DNA of 64,000 bases, taken from NCBI RefSeq assembly GCF_030813115.1, contig NZ_JAUSTY010000003.1, positions 124,001 to 188,000 on the forward strand, written 5' to 3'. Shown in pieces: positions 43,340 through 52,233 of this stretch. The stretch comes from Bacillus horti (GTDB lineage Bacteria > Bacillota > Bacilli > Caldalkalibacillales > JCM-10596). The notes beneath the pieces are model-generated. The model did not search any database. It was not told where the DNA came from and worked only from the letters and a program-made list of their open reading frames with translations. The position numbers and the translations under genes were made by a program. The first letter of the stretch is position 1, and each line of letters opens with the position of its first letter.

Positions 43340-44046
43340 TTTTATCCTCCTTTAAATTGTATTGTAAAAGAATTTTTTATTTTGAAAGTGATTTTTCCTT
43401 ATATACAAAAGAGTAAAGTAGTTTCCCATAAAACGTTTGACACTAACTTTTTGCTCCAATGATATATAAATAGATTAGCTCCACTTAATTGATAACACAG
43501 TACACCTCCTTAACTATTTGTAAGCCACCCTCTTTTAATGGCAAGTATCTATGTATGTACCGATAAGTTTTTTTAAATTACCTGCAATGGAAAAGTAGGA
43601 GATCTACGAAAAGGAGCTAATCTACTATATAAATGTAAACGACTTATCCTAACGATTTATGACGCTAACTATAAAAAAATAATATTTGGAAATAGATCCT
43701 CACCATTCGAAGAACCGAATCAAGCTTGCTTCCTTGAAACTATGGGTAAACTTGAAATCGAAGGTTCGCTTAAACTCGGTAATGCGGGCAAATTTTCTGC
43801 CCTAAATGACGCAGTTCAAGCTCTTACAATATTCGCTCTTTAAGCAATCACTCTACCCCCCCTTATTTAAATTTGCATTGAATATATCCTAAAGATGTAA
43901 GATTATGTTTGTTTATCCACATTTAATAACAATTCTTTTGATTTCTCAACATAATTTTGCGATAAACATCCTATATCTTCTTCCAAGACTGAGTGTGGTC
44001 AGTTATAATGAGAATATACGTTCTTTTTTAGAAAGGTGATGTGGTC
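43340..44046. other. Gene-poor gap with a possible coding remnant (43577-43843, +)
   Basis: About 700 bases without a supported gene. A stop-to-stop frame of 88 codons at 43577-43843 reads protein-like (GKVGDLRKGANLL, LILTIYDANYKKIIFGN, LETMGKLEIEGSLKLG) but has no start codon with a ribosome binding site and no family I know. A promoter-like TTGACA (43437-43442), 17 bp, TGATAT points into it. An AAGGAGGTG at about 43500 on the minus strand is followed by only a seven-codon frame. The region looks like decayed genes. Confidence 0.35.
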
Positions 44047-44619
44047 ATGAAACTAGAAACGGAAGAGGACATCATTCAGTTAATAAAAGAGGACGAATGG
44101 ATGATGGGAATTCTCCAAACTGCTAAATTTCTACGCTTGCCAGATTGGTGGGTCTGTGCTGGATTTGTCCGCTCAAAAATATGGGATATTCTCCACGGTT
44201 TTACTGAAAGAACCCCAATGCCTGATGTAGATGTTGTCTATTTTGATATGAGCTGTGTAGATGAAGAAGTAGAAAAACAGTTGGAACAAAAACTGAAAGA
44301 GATGAATTCAACCATTCCCTGGTCGGTAAAAAATCAGGCAAGAATGCATATTATTAATAACAATCAGCCGTACTCTTCATCTGTAGACGCAATCTCCAAA
44401 TTCCCTGAAACAGCAACAGCATTAGGGCTTACGTTAGATAAGCAGAATAACGTCATTTTAACAGCACCATGTGGAATTCAGGATGTTATAAATATGGAGG
44501 TGAAGCCAACACCTTATTTTACTGAAGATACAGAAAGAGCTGTTATTTACGAGGATAGAATAACAAAGAAAAATTGGAAGCAGACCTGGAACCAATTAAA
44601 GGTGTATCATATAAAATAA
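44047..44619 (+). CDS. Nucleotidyltransferase family protein (DUF925/NTP_transf_6)
   Basis: A 190-aa protein with the layout of the DUF925 family, minimal nucleotidyltransferase-fold proteins: 'WWVCAGFVRSKIWDILHG' (G..R helix), 'PMPDVDVVYFD' (the D.D metal pair), then 'WSVKNQARMHIINNNQPYSSSVDAISKFPETATALGL' in pieces and 'APCGIQDVINMEVKPTPYF'. The natural substrate of this family is unknown. ATG 44047 follows AAAGGTGAT; GTG 44041 is an alternative. It stands alone with its own terminator. Confidence 0.88.
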   Translation: MKLETEEDIIQLIKEDEWMMGILQTAKFLRLPDWWVCAGFVRSKIWDILHGFTERTPMPDVDVVYFDMSCVDEEVEKQLEQKLKEMNSTIPWSVKNQARMHIINNNQPYSSSVDAISKFPETATALGLTLDKQNNVILTAPCGIQDVINMEVKPTPYFTEDTERAVIYEDRITKKNWKQTWNQLKVYHIK

Positions 44620-44645
44620 AAACTGTAATATGCCTATAGTTTTTT
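44619..44645 (+). terminator. Terminator overlapping the end of the nucleotidyltransferase gene
   Basis: Arms AAAACTGTA (44619-44627) and TATAGTTTT (44635-44643) with one G-T pair, followed by T run. Confidence 0.6.
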
Positions 44646-45123
44646 AACTATTGTTCTCCTGTTTTTTATTGTGCCTGTACAAAATAATTTATAGTTTACA
44701 TGATGGAATATCTGTCATAAAAACTAGCCATAAATTAGACAAGCGGACTAAGATTAGCTTAGTCCGCTTTAGTGTTTATCGAGATATACATGTATGGTAA
44801 CTTTAACAAGTGTAGTGATTCATTGTGATTCATTTTTATAGTACTTTTACAGTACTTTTATTTACATTCCTCGTCTTAGAGGATATGGTTTGCCGCGGAT
44901 AAATTCTACAGTCGATTTACTACTTAAACGACGTAAGCCCTACCTTCTCTTACATCCTTACGACCCCGAAGTCGATCCAGTTTGAATAAGTCTTGATTAA
45001 AACCTAGCAGAACGCCAGTCCTTACAACTTACACTATTTCCAAAAAGCTACTATCTCCGAAAAAACATTAAGAATAATAATAGCATAAAAACATAACAGT
45101 GTCAAACTCTTTCGCCCTATACC
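44620..45123. other. Non-coding gap with a stem-loop at 44741-44769
   Basis: 12-bp perfect arms AAGCGGACTAAG (44741-44752) and CTTAGTCCGCTT (44758-44769) with a 5-base loop, then TAG. It could act as a second terminator. A 46-codon open stretch ending near 44985 (PRLRGYGLPRIN, RKPYLLLHPYDPEVDPV) has no start and is not assigned. Nothing else is supported here. Confidence 0.5.
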
Positions 45124-46386
45124 TTATTGATTAAGAGGTTTATCCGTAGTTTCAGTTTCGTCAAGCCGAGCATGGCGCATAGGAGAGAAGAAAAACCAAA
45201 TGCCAACAACGGCTAGTCCAACAATAACAACACCAAGGGCTGCCCGAAAGCCAAACATATCGGCGATCAAACCACCAAGCGGTGCCCCTATAACAATCAT
45301 ACTGCGATTGATAGAGCGCATTGTGGCATTCATACGTCCGTGCAAGTGGGATGGAGTAATGGTTTGCCGATACCCCATTTCGAGAGGACCTTCGATTCCT
45401 AATGCACATCCATAAAGGAATTGTCCTACGCCGATCAAGACAAATGTAGACAGCAGTAGGTTGCCTTGTTCAGCAGATGGGGCTAGAACCATGATGATAA
45501 CGGCGGGACAATAAAGAAGACGAGCAATAGCCATGCTACGTCCAATTCCCCAGCGAAGATTAAGCCTAGTAGACAATGTCGTACCAAGTAAAGCTCCGAC
45601 TCCAGCTGCTGTCATGACAAACCCGAAGGTTGAAGCACTGAATCCTAGTTCAGTGAGAGCAAACGTGACAAGAATGGCTCCAATCATACTGTGAAAAAGG
45701 AACCAAGCATGTGTATTCAAAGCTAACGTTTTCAAGTAGCGATGATGATACACCCAGCGTAACCCATCCTTTATTTGCTCTTTAAAACTTACTTTTTGCG
45801 GTGCCTCTTGTCTAGTGCTGTGTTTTATTGAAGCCATAACGAATCCTGAGAAAAGATAAGTGCCTGCGTTTGCTAACAGAGCGAATGGAGCGCTTAGTAC
45901 AGCAATCAGCATTCCCGCAACGGCTGGTCCACTCGTTTCAGCGACTGCTGCACTTTGCTCTAATCGTGCGTAGGCTGGCATGAGCAAGTCCTTTGGTACT
46001 AGCTGAGGGACAAAAGACTGACTGGCCGCGTCATTAAATAACGACAGGGCGCCAAAAAGCATCATGATGATCATGAGAAAGCTAACATTGACTACATCCA
46101 GCACAGTCAAAAGACAAATGAGGACTAGCAGGGCTGCGCGTCCAAAATCAGTAACGATGAGAACACTGCGACGACTGACACGATCAATAAGAACGCCTGC
46201 CATTAAGCCAAGTAGCACGTAGGGGATCCACCTTGACGCATTAATCCAGCCCACATCAATTGTATTTCCTTGTAAATGAACTACGACCAAGACTTGGAGA
46301 GCAAGGGAGGTCACGTAAGTTCCAAAGTATGATAGAGTAGAGGCTATCCAATAAAATATATAGTTATTATATGCTGTGAGCTTCAT
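45124..46386 (-). CDS. MFS transporter (major facilitator superfamily)
   Basis: A 420-aa membrane protein with about 12 hydrophobic segments. The loop 2-3 motif is seen as 'GLMAGVLIDRVSRRSVLIVTD' and 'NDAASQSFVPQLVPKDLLMPAYARLE' is the block found in the macrolide-efflux/enterobactin-exporter-like (MFS_3) branch. ATG 46386 follows GGAGGACAACCT; the reading from 46425 has no site. A drug or metabolite efflux role is likely; substrate unknown. It appears monocistronic. Confidence 0.88.
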   Translation of the reverse strand: MKLTAYNNYIFYWIASTLSYFGTYVTSLALQVLVVVHLQGNTIDVGWINASRWIPYVLLGLMAGVLIDRVSRRSVLIVTDFGRAALLVLICLLTVLDVVNVSFLMIIMMLFGALSLFNDAASQSFVPQLVPKDLLMPAYARLEQSAAVAETSGPAVAGMLIAVLSAPFALLANAGTYLFSGFVMASIKHSTRQEAPQKVSFKEQIKDGLRWVYHHRYLKTLALNTHAWFLFHSMIGAILVTFALTELGFSASTFGFVMTAAGVGALLGTTLSTRLNLRWGIGRSMAIARLLYCPAVIIMVLAPSAEQGNLLLSTFVLIGVGQFLYGCALGIEGPLEMGYRQTITPSHLHGRMNATMRSINRSMIVIGAPLGGLIADMFGFRAALGVVIVGLAVVGIWFFFSPMRHARLDETETTDKPLNQ

Positions 46387-46484
46387 AGGTTGTCCTCCTG
46401 GTGTGAAATAATAAAAAAGTGTCATCTATACGACTTTTTATAGGAATTTTATTCTAAATAATTGAAGGCTTGGATTGAAAAGCT

Positions 46485-47153
46485 TTAAAGGGAGCTCTTT
46501 ATGTCACGTAACTCTTCTTCAATTTTATTTATTCTTTCCTCTAAGTCTTGGCGCTTCATATTTAGTAGGTCATAATCAGTTGTAATCGTTTCTAACTCCT
46601 GGCTGATGTCGTCCATTTTTTCCATAACCTGAGTTGTGTGTTGGTTAGGTACTTCGCTAGGGGTAGCGACTAGACTTTTCCTAAGCAAAATATACAGACC
46701 AATAAGGGCTATACCAATACCTAATGAGCTACCACCTTGTATTAAACCAAGCTGCAAATCCTCTGTAATCACTCCCGTTTGACCATAATTTGTTTTCGTA
46801 GCTGCAAGACCAGTCAACATTAATAGAAACCCAAAGATTAATAAGATATGGATAGATAATGCACCTAGTGGAGAGTGCTTAAAAGCTCGTAGGGATAGAT
46901 AATTCGTTTTTACATCGGTAAGGAAAAAGGCGAGCAAAAGAAAAAGGAGCGTCATGGGAAAGAGAACATTCTCCATTTGACCTAGTCCAGACGCTAACCC
47001 TGAAAGATTAGAAACGCTAGGTACGATACTCATAAGATCCAAAATAACCACGATTGCTATTACCCCTACCACTAGACCAATCCAATAAGAAAGGGTGCTC
47101 CACCTTCTTTTTTTTCCTCTTTTTTCTTTGTTAACTCTACTTTCAAGCTGCAA
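46485..47153 (-). CDS. Unknown membrane protein with C-terminal coiled coil
   Basis: A 222-aa protein I do not recognise. After a basic N-terminus (NKEKRGKKRRW) there are four hydrophobic segments: about 22-42, 63-83, 98-118 and 142-160. The last 55 residues are charged and heptad-like ('MEKMDDISQELETITTDYDLL', KRQDLEERINKIEEELRDIK), a likely cytoplasmic coiled coil. TTG 47153 is chosen because AAAGGAGGAGAGG lies just upstream; the longer reading would put this site inside the gene. Neighbours do not suggest a role. Confidence 0.7.
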   Translation of the reverse strand: MQLESRVNKEKRGKKRRWSTLSYWIGLVVGVIAIVVILDLMSIVPSVSNLSGLASGLGQMENVLFPMTLLFLLLAFFLTDVKTNYLSLRAFKHSPLGALSIHILLIFGFLLMLTGLAATKTNYGQTGVITEDLQLGLIQGGSSLGIGIALIGLYILLRKSLVATPSEVPNQHTTQVMEKMDDISQELETITTDYDLLNMKRQDLEERINKIEEELRDIKSSL

Positions 47154-47340
47154 GAGCCCTCTCCTCCTTTGCAAGCTTATTGAAGGAATGTCCTTTTAGC
47201 AGCACGTCCTTGTCAAAGCTTTACCATCACAATATTCTTCTCTATATATTTCTTCTTCCTTCATCGCAGATATCCTTTCTAAGTCCATATGAAATAATAA
47301 GGATTTTTATGATAAAAGAAAAGGAAATGGAAGAAAAAGA

Positions 47341-47385
47341 AAAAGGCCGTCCTTAAGCAGAAATTTCTACTTGTAGGATAGCCTT
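47341..47385. repeat. Terminator-like hairpin repeat, copy 2
   Basis: AAGGCCGTCCT and AGGATAGCCTT form the outer arms, AAGCAGAAA/TTTCTACTT the inner ones. It lies just after the stop of the HD-GYP gene (minus strand, 47410), so it probably terminates that transcript, and matches copy 1 (31922-31965, opposite orientation) at 35 of 44 positions. Confidence 0.6.
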
Positions 47386-47409
47386 CTGTAACAGCACAGG
47401 TAGAGAGTA

Positions 47410-49221
47410 TTATTCTAGGGTAAGCATGGAAGGAGTGTGAACATTGGAGTTACTCGTTGTATAGGGAACGAAGTGTAAGAAATCTCCATTGTTTGTCATT
47501 GAATAAAAAACAGCCAGTTTCTCCATTAGCTCTTCTAGGGTACCATGAAAATCAGAATGGTTTTTCATGGTGAAGTTATTTTGGTAAAATTCCGTGCATA
47601 ACGTTACCACATATTGTGGGTAATAACGTTTAAAAACCTGCATGAACAATTCAACCTCTTCTACATCACTCATTGGGGTTAAAAAGGTACACACATAGTG
47701 AATGTGATGGCGTTTCATAAATTTAGCGATATCTACAATAGCCAGCTGATGCTCCATTACAATGGCGTCCCAGCCCTTTAAACGAAAGCAATGCTGGATA
47801 AATTGGCTGATGAAAGGCATGTCTTGAATGCCGGGAGTAACGATCAGAATTTTTCGTTTTGTATCAATGCTTCCCCTGATCTTATCGAGGTTGTGAAAAG
47901 CGAGCTGATTGATATCCTGAAACGCTAGATACAGATCCGAAAGGGAAATTTCCTCTTCATTGAGCTTATGAATGAGAGCTTGAAGGGTCTTATAAATCAA
48001 GTCAGTATACACCTGATCAAGCTGCAATTGATGTGTTAAATCACGGAATACGTGGGACGCTTGAAAATAATCTCCTGCTAACAGCTCTTGTACAAATTGC
48101 TCATATGTAAAGTTACTTCCGTGTAGTACACCTTGTTCTAGGGCCTCCTGAGGGAGCATTGTGCTTTTGGAGATATGAGTAGATAGATTAATAGGTAAAC
48201 GCTCTATCTCTTTTGTCGTAAGGTTTCGCAGCTTAGGAAGGTAAGGATAGTAATCATTGGCCTCAAGAACCTGAGCTTTTTCTCCAGATGAAAGTGTTAC
48301 GATAGAGTGCTTCGCATAGATGTGCAGCATATCCATAAATTTGCGTAGGTACACCGTATCAAACTTGCTTTGTCCTAGAGACATAATACTTAACGCTTCT
48401 TGACTACCTTTGGCCGCTTGATAAGAACGGTCCAATGTTAGGGCAGAATAGACATCGACAATCATGAGAATACGAGTGTAGTTGTCAATTTGGTCCTCTT
48501 TTAAACCATCAGGATAGCCTGTCCCGTCAAGGCGCTCGTGGTGCTGGCGGACAATGTAGCTTATCCCGTTTGTTTCTTCTTCTGTGTCGAGCATAGTCTC
48601 TCCTTTGATTGAATGCTGCTTCATAAGCTCAAACTCTTCGTAGGTTAAAGCTCCATTCTTTTGAATAATGGAAAGGGGAACAGAGAGCTTACCAACATCG
48701 TGCAATAGACAAGCCTTGGCCATAAAGGAAAGCTTAGGTAAGCCTAGATAATTAGCAAATAAAATGCCTAAGACAAACACATCAACCACATGCTTATACG
48801 TGTATTCATCCCAATCCTTGAGCTGCAGGAAAAGTCCATGAATAAACGAGTTTTGCATTAATGCTTCAAATTGCTCAATGACCATCGAAAGCTGTTCTTC
48901 ACTGTTTAACGCTAAGCCATATCTGTTCTCGGATAACAAATGCTGTGCTGTCTGATAAAAGAAAGTAAGAGAGGTTTTTTTATCTGGATGTGATTGCTCT
49001 ACCTGCTTGATTATTTGCTCGAAGGATGTGTGGATTTTTTGCTCAGATATCTTTTGCAAAGGCGCAAGAATGGCGATTTTATCAATGCAAAATCGCTTAA
49101 GCTTTGTAATGTACTGTGGCTGTAACTCTGTTCCTTTTTTAATAAGTAATGAATCATTGTGGTAAAGATCCTCATTAATAATGTCGCCAGCCTGTAACTC
49201 TTTAAGTGTTTTGTAAAACAT
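47410..49221 (-). CDS. HD-GYP domain protein, probable cyclic-di-GMP phosphodiesterase
   Basis: A 603-aa soluble protein. An N-terminal DUF3391-like region (1-60, KELQAGDIINEDLYHNDSLLIKKG) precedes an HD-GYP domain (about 130-330): H144, HD at 174-175 in LLHDVGK, and the full HHERLDGTGYP at 227-237. About 270 further residues end in a Rossmann-like segment ('RKILIVTPGIQDMPFISQFI', 'GWDAIVMEHQLAIVDIAKFM') that resembles a B12-binding/response-type fold without its cofactor motif. It should degrade c-di-GMP, opposite in sense to the GGDEF part of the protein at 18130. Confidence 0.85.
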   Translation of the reverse strand: MFYKTLKELQAGDIINEDLYHNDSLLIKKGTELQPQYITKLKRFCIDKIAILAPLQKISEQKIHTSFEQIIKQVEQSHPDKKTSLTFFYQTAQHLLSENRYGLALNSEEQLSMVIEQFEALMQNSFIHGLFLQLKDWDEYTYKHVVDVFVLGILFANYLGLPKLSFMAKACLLHDVGKLSVPLSIIQKNGALTYEEFELMKQHSIKGETMLDTEEETNGISYIVRQHHERLDGTGYPDGLKEDQIDNYTRILMIVDVYSALTLDRSYQAAKGSQEALSIMSLGQSKFDTVYLRKFMDMLHIYAKHSIVTLSSGEKAQVLEANDYYPYLPKLRNLTTKEIERLPINLSTHISKSTMLPQEALEQGVLHGSNFTYEQFVQELLAGDYFQASHVFRDLTHQLQLDQVYTDLIYKTLQALIHKLNEEEISLSDLYLAFQDINQLAFHNLDKIRGSIDTKRKILIVTPGIQDMPFISQFIQHCFRLKGWDAIVMEHQLAIVDIAKFMKRHHIHYVCTFLTPMSDVEEVELFMQVFKRYYPQYVVTLCTEFYQNNFTMKNHSDFHGTLEELMEKLAVFYSMTNNGDFLHFVPYTTSNSNVHTPSMLTLE

Positions 49222-49343
49222 TTCATGCTCCCTTCACTATATTTGAATGTAACTTAAATTTATAATGTTAGATTCAAAATATGTACATGTAGTGAAGGGC
49301 GGGGAAAAGTCAATAGATTCGGGAACGAAAGGACTTTTAAGAC

Positions 49344-49498
49344 TTGCCTAACTGTTCAATATTATGTATGCTATTAAATGGTTGACCATTCCAGTTATCA
49401 ATAAGATGGCTTATTTTAGAGCCTTTTATACAAAATAAATTTAAGTTACTTTCAAAATTTGATTAAATCAGTGTCCATCTGCACTGATTTATTTTTTT
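49344..49498 (+). ncRNA. Candidate small RNA or attenuated leader before the recombinase gene
   Basis: A promoter TTGCCT (49344-49349), 17 bp, TATGCT (49367-49372) is followed about 90 bases later by a strong terminator: perfect arms TAAATCAGTG (49464-49473) and CACTGATTTA (49482-49491) then T7. The terminator lies 70 bases before the recombinase start, with only the divergent HD-GYP gene upstream, so it has no coding gene to terminate. The transcript would be about 120 nt. No conserved RNA family is recognised. The 348-base gap holds nothing else clear except AGTATAG/CTATACT arms at 49508-49536. Confidence 0.45.
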
Positions 49499-49569
49499 CT
49501 AAAAAAAAGTATAGTAACATAATATAGTTCTATACTAAAAAATAAGGCATTCAGGAGGTAGAGAGAGCT

Positions 49570-50175
49570 ATGGTTTCTGTAGAACCGATACGATCAAAAA
49601 AGCAAATTCGAGCTATTCGTTTGCTGTTGCGCGGAGACTCCTTGAGAAATGAACTTCTTTTTATTCTAGGTATTAATGTGGGCTTAAGAATTAGTGATAT
49701 CTTAAAATTGAAAATTAAGGACATGGCCAAACCGGATGGAGTAGTAAAGGAATACGTATCGATTAAAGAGCAGAAAACCGGGAAAACAAAGCGCTTCTAT
49801 TTAGGCAAAATTGTGAAGAAAACAGCTCAGGAATACTTAGACAGCTTACCCGAGCTAGAGCTTGAGCATTTTGTCTTCAAAAGTAGGAAGGGAGTAAACA
49901 AAGCGATTACTCGACATCAAGCGTACAGAATTATTAATCAAGCGGCTGAAATGATCGGCCTTGTGGAGCGGGATGCTCAGGGTAGGATCATTACTGGAGA
50001 GATTGGAACCCATACGTTAAGAAAGACATTCGGTTATCATGCCTATAAAAAAGGGACAGATATCGTACTTCTTCAGGATATTTTTAACCATTCATCCCCA
50101 TCCATGACTTTAAGATACATAGGGTTTACAGAGGATCAAAAGCAAGAGGTCTATCTAAGCTCCAATTTAGGATAA
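49570..50175 (+). CDS. Short tyrosine recombinase (phage integrase family, catalytic domain only)
   Basis: A 201-aa protein consisting almost wholly of the catalytic domain. The residues needed for strand exchange are present: Arg40 (NVGLRISDIL), Lys near 69-72 (EQKTGKTK), His148 and Arg151 (THTLRK), His174 (FNHSS) and Tyr183 (LRYIG). The N-terminal SAM-like core-binding domain of XerC/XerD (about 100 aa) is missing. CAGGAGGTAGAGAG precedes ATG 49570. No flanking att repeats or cargo genes were seen. Similar stand-alone mini-recombinases occur on Bacillales chromosomes. Confidence 0.88.
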   Translation: MVSVEPIRSKKQIRAIRLLLRGDSLRNELLFILGINVGLRISDILKLKIKDMAKPDGVVKEYVSIKEQKTGKTKRFYLGKIVKKTAQEYLDSLPELELEHFVFKSRKGVNKAITRHQAYRIINQAAEMIGLVERDAQGRIITGEIGTHTLRKTFGYHAYKKGTDIVLLQDIFNHSSPSMTLRYIGFTEDQKQEVYLSSNLG

Positions 50176-50181
50176 AAGGCA

Positions 50182-50219
50182 GAAGCAAACCGTTTAAAAC
50201 ATTCGGTTTGCTTCTTTTA
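50182..50219. terminator. Terminator between recombinase and siderophore permease genes
   Basis: 11-bp perfect arms GAAGCAAACCG (50182-50192) and CGGTTTGCTTC (50204-50214), then TTTTAA. Between convergent genes; may work both ways. Confidence 0.85.
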
Positions 50220-50241
50220 AGTCACATGTGATGAGTGATGC

Positions 50242-52233
50242 CTAACTCTTTTTGCTGGATTTTTTCATGATATATAATAAATAAGGTGTGCCTAATAAAG
50301 CGACAACCAAGCCAGACGGTATCTCTTTAGGCGCTAGAACAAAACGTCCCAAAAAGTCGGCTCCCACTAGAAGAATACCTCCTAGCAATAGAGCTACGGG
50401 TAGCAAACGACGGTGCTCAATCCCTACCATTCTTCTCGCTGCATGTGGTGCTAATAACCCAATGAAGCCTATCGTTCCTACCACTGAGACACTAGCAGCT
50501 CCTACAGCTACACCGATTAGAATCGCTAAAATTTTGGTGCGAGGAACGCGCATGCCCAGAATAATAGAAACGTCATCTCCTAGGGCAATCGTGTCCAAAC
50601 GTCTGCTAATCAGCCACCCTAAAGGAATGGCTATAAGCGCCACGATAAGCAGTAGCTTAAAATCATCCCAGCCTTTGGCGTACGTGCTTCCTGCTAGCCA
50701 AGCTAGAGCGGGAGCAACACCAATTTTAGCCTTAACGATCAGGATTTGAATGATGGCAGCTCCAATAGCGGATACGGATACCCCCATTAAAGCTAATAAT
50801 ACAGGCTGCCACTCAGAGCGCCATGTCACAAGTAAAATGACCGTAATGGCCACACCTGAACCAATCATGGCAGCTACCGGAAGATACTGAATAGAAACAG
50901 TTGGCAGAAGAACTAGGAAAATTAAGGCCCCTGCTCCTCCACCAGACGTAATTCCCATAATCGTAGGGTCAGCTAATGGATTTCTAAGTACGCCCTGCAA
51001 CAGAACACCACACATCGCTAATAGCATACCAACAAGGAACGCTGTAAAAATGCGTGGAATCCGGAATTCCCAAACAAATGGAGCTGTAAAGTCCATATTC
51101 ATCCAGTTCTGTAGGGTAAAGAAAGTTGTCCCTCCATAGGAAATGGATACAACAAGCATGACTATAGTTATAAATACCAGTCCAAGTAGGATCATTGGAT
51201 AGGGGATAGACCAGCTGTATCCACCTAGGCGTCCTTCTCCTTTTTTATGTTCCTTCCCTGCTTTATACGCTAGATACATTAGCCAAGGAGCCCCTATTAA
51301 GGCTGTCATAGCACCAACAGGAATTTCACTAGCCGACGAAATCCAGCGTCCTAATACGTCGGCCCCGACTAACAAAACAGCCCCCCAAAGGAAAGAGTGT
51401 ACCATCAATGCTCGATGTTCTCTTATCCCCAACAGTCTTACAATATGAGGAGCCATTAGACCGATGAAACCAATAGGTCCGACTACACTGACCGTAACGG
51501 CAGCTAATAAAATGGCTGTAAACCATGCTGTACCCTTCACAAGTAGCACAGATTGTCCTAATGAACGTGCGGTATCATCTCCTAAAGAAAGGAGATCAAG
51601 TGATTTAGAAACAATGAGGGCAAGAATGACACCTAATAGAATAACCGGAGCGGCAAATTGAACACCGCCCCAATCAAGTTGAATGAGTGTACCGGAACCC
51701 CATAAAAACAATCCGTTCGTCTCATTCTCAAAAATAAGCTGCAAGGCTCCTGTTACAGAAGCAAAAAGCAAGGATATAATCATCCCTGTTAGCGTTACTC
51801 GAACCGGTTCAAGCATTTTCCCTACTAATAGAACCATAAGAACAGCAGAGAAGGCAGCCCCTAAAAAGGAAACTAGAAAGGGGAATTTGCTTAAATATCC
51901 TGGAAAAAAGATCATACTTAACACGACAAAGAAGTACGCCCCCGCGTTAAGTCCAAGTGTACTGGCTGAAGCTAGTGGATTTTTGGTTAACGTTTGTAGA
52001 ATGGCTCCTGCCACGGCCAAAGCACCACCAGCTAGAATACCAATGACTGCCCTAGGAAGCCTAAGTCCTAAGACGATATCCTGTACACGTCCTTCGTGCC
52101 AGACCTCCCTTAGTAGCATACCGGCTGTGTAACCAGCCTGTCCTTGTGTAAGGTGGATAAGGCACAGTAGCAGTAAAAGAAGGAAGCCCCCTAGGAAAAA
52201 CCAAGAGGACTTACTGTTTGAGTTTTTACTCAT
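50242..52233 (-). CDS. Fused FecCD-type siderophore ABC permease (FhuB-like)
   Basis: A 663-aa protein made of two fused FecCD permease halves (about 1-330 and 340-663), each with roughly 10 hydrophobic segments. Each half carries a 'LPRAVIGILAGGALAVAGAILQ' or 'IPRIFTAFLVGMLLAMCGVLLQ'-type entry and a 'GPIGFIGLMAPHIVRLLG' or 'GTIGFIGLLAPHAARRMVG' ATPase-contact loop. One polypeptide therefore replaces the usual dimer, as in FhuB. Its ATG overlaps the binding-protein stop by 8 bases. No ATPase gene follows, so an ATPase from elsewhere is needed. Confidence 0.92.
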   Translation of the reverse strand: MSKNSNSKSSWFFLGGFLLLLLLCLIHLTQGQAGYTAGMLLREVWHEGRVQDIVLGLRLPRAVIGILAGGALAVAGAILQTLTKNPLASASTLGLNAGAYFFVVLSMIFFPGYLSKFPFLVSFLGAAFSAVLMVLLVGKMLEPVRVTLTGMIISLLFASVTGALQLIFENETNGLFLWGSGTLIQLDWGGVQFAAPVILLGVILALIVSKSLDLLSLGDDTARSLGQSVLLVKGTAWFTAILLAAVTVSVVGPIGFIGLMAPHIVRLLGIREHRALMVHSFLWGAVLLVGADVLGRWISSASEIPVGAMTALIGAPWLMYLAYKAGKEHKKGEGRLGGYSWSIPYPMILLGLVFITIVMLVVSISYGGTTFFTLQNWMNMDFTAPFVWEFRIPRIFTAFLVGMLLAMCGVLLQGVLRNPLADPTIMGITSGGGAGALIFLVLLPTVSIQYLPVAAMIGSGVAITVILLVTWRSEWQPVLLALMGVSVSAIGAAIIQILIVKAKIGVAPALAWLAGSTYAKGWDDFKLLLIVALIAIPLGWLISRRLDTIALGDDVSIILGMRVPRTKILAILIGVAVGAASVSVVGTIGFIGLLAPHAARRMVGIEHRRLLPVALLLGGILLVGADFLGRFVLAPKEIPSGLVVALLGTPYLLYIMKKSSKKS

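Noticed and set aside
43494-43510. AAGGAGGTG on the minus strand in the gap
   Set aside because: Followed only by a seven-codon frame; probably relic DNA, not a gene.
50288-50749. Plus-strand frame of 153 codons
   Set aside because: Antisense shadow of the fused FecCD permease; Pro/Thr-rich low-complexity translation and no ribosome binding site. The same applies to 51464-51661 and 51683-52132.
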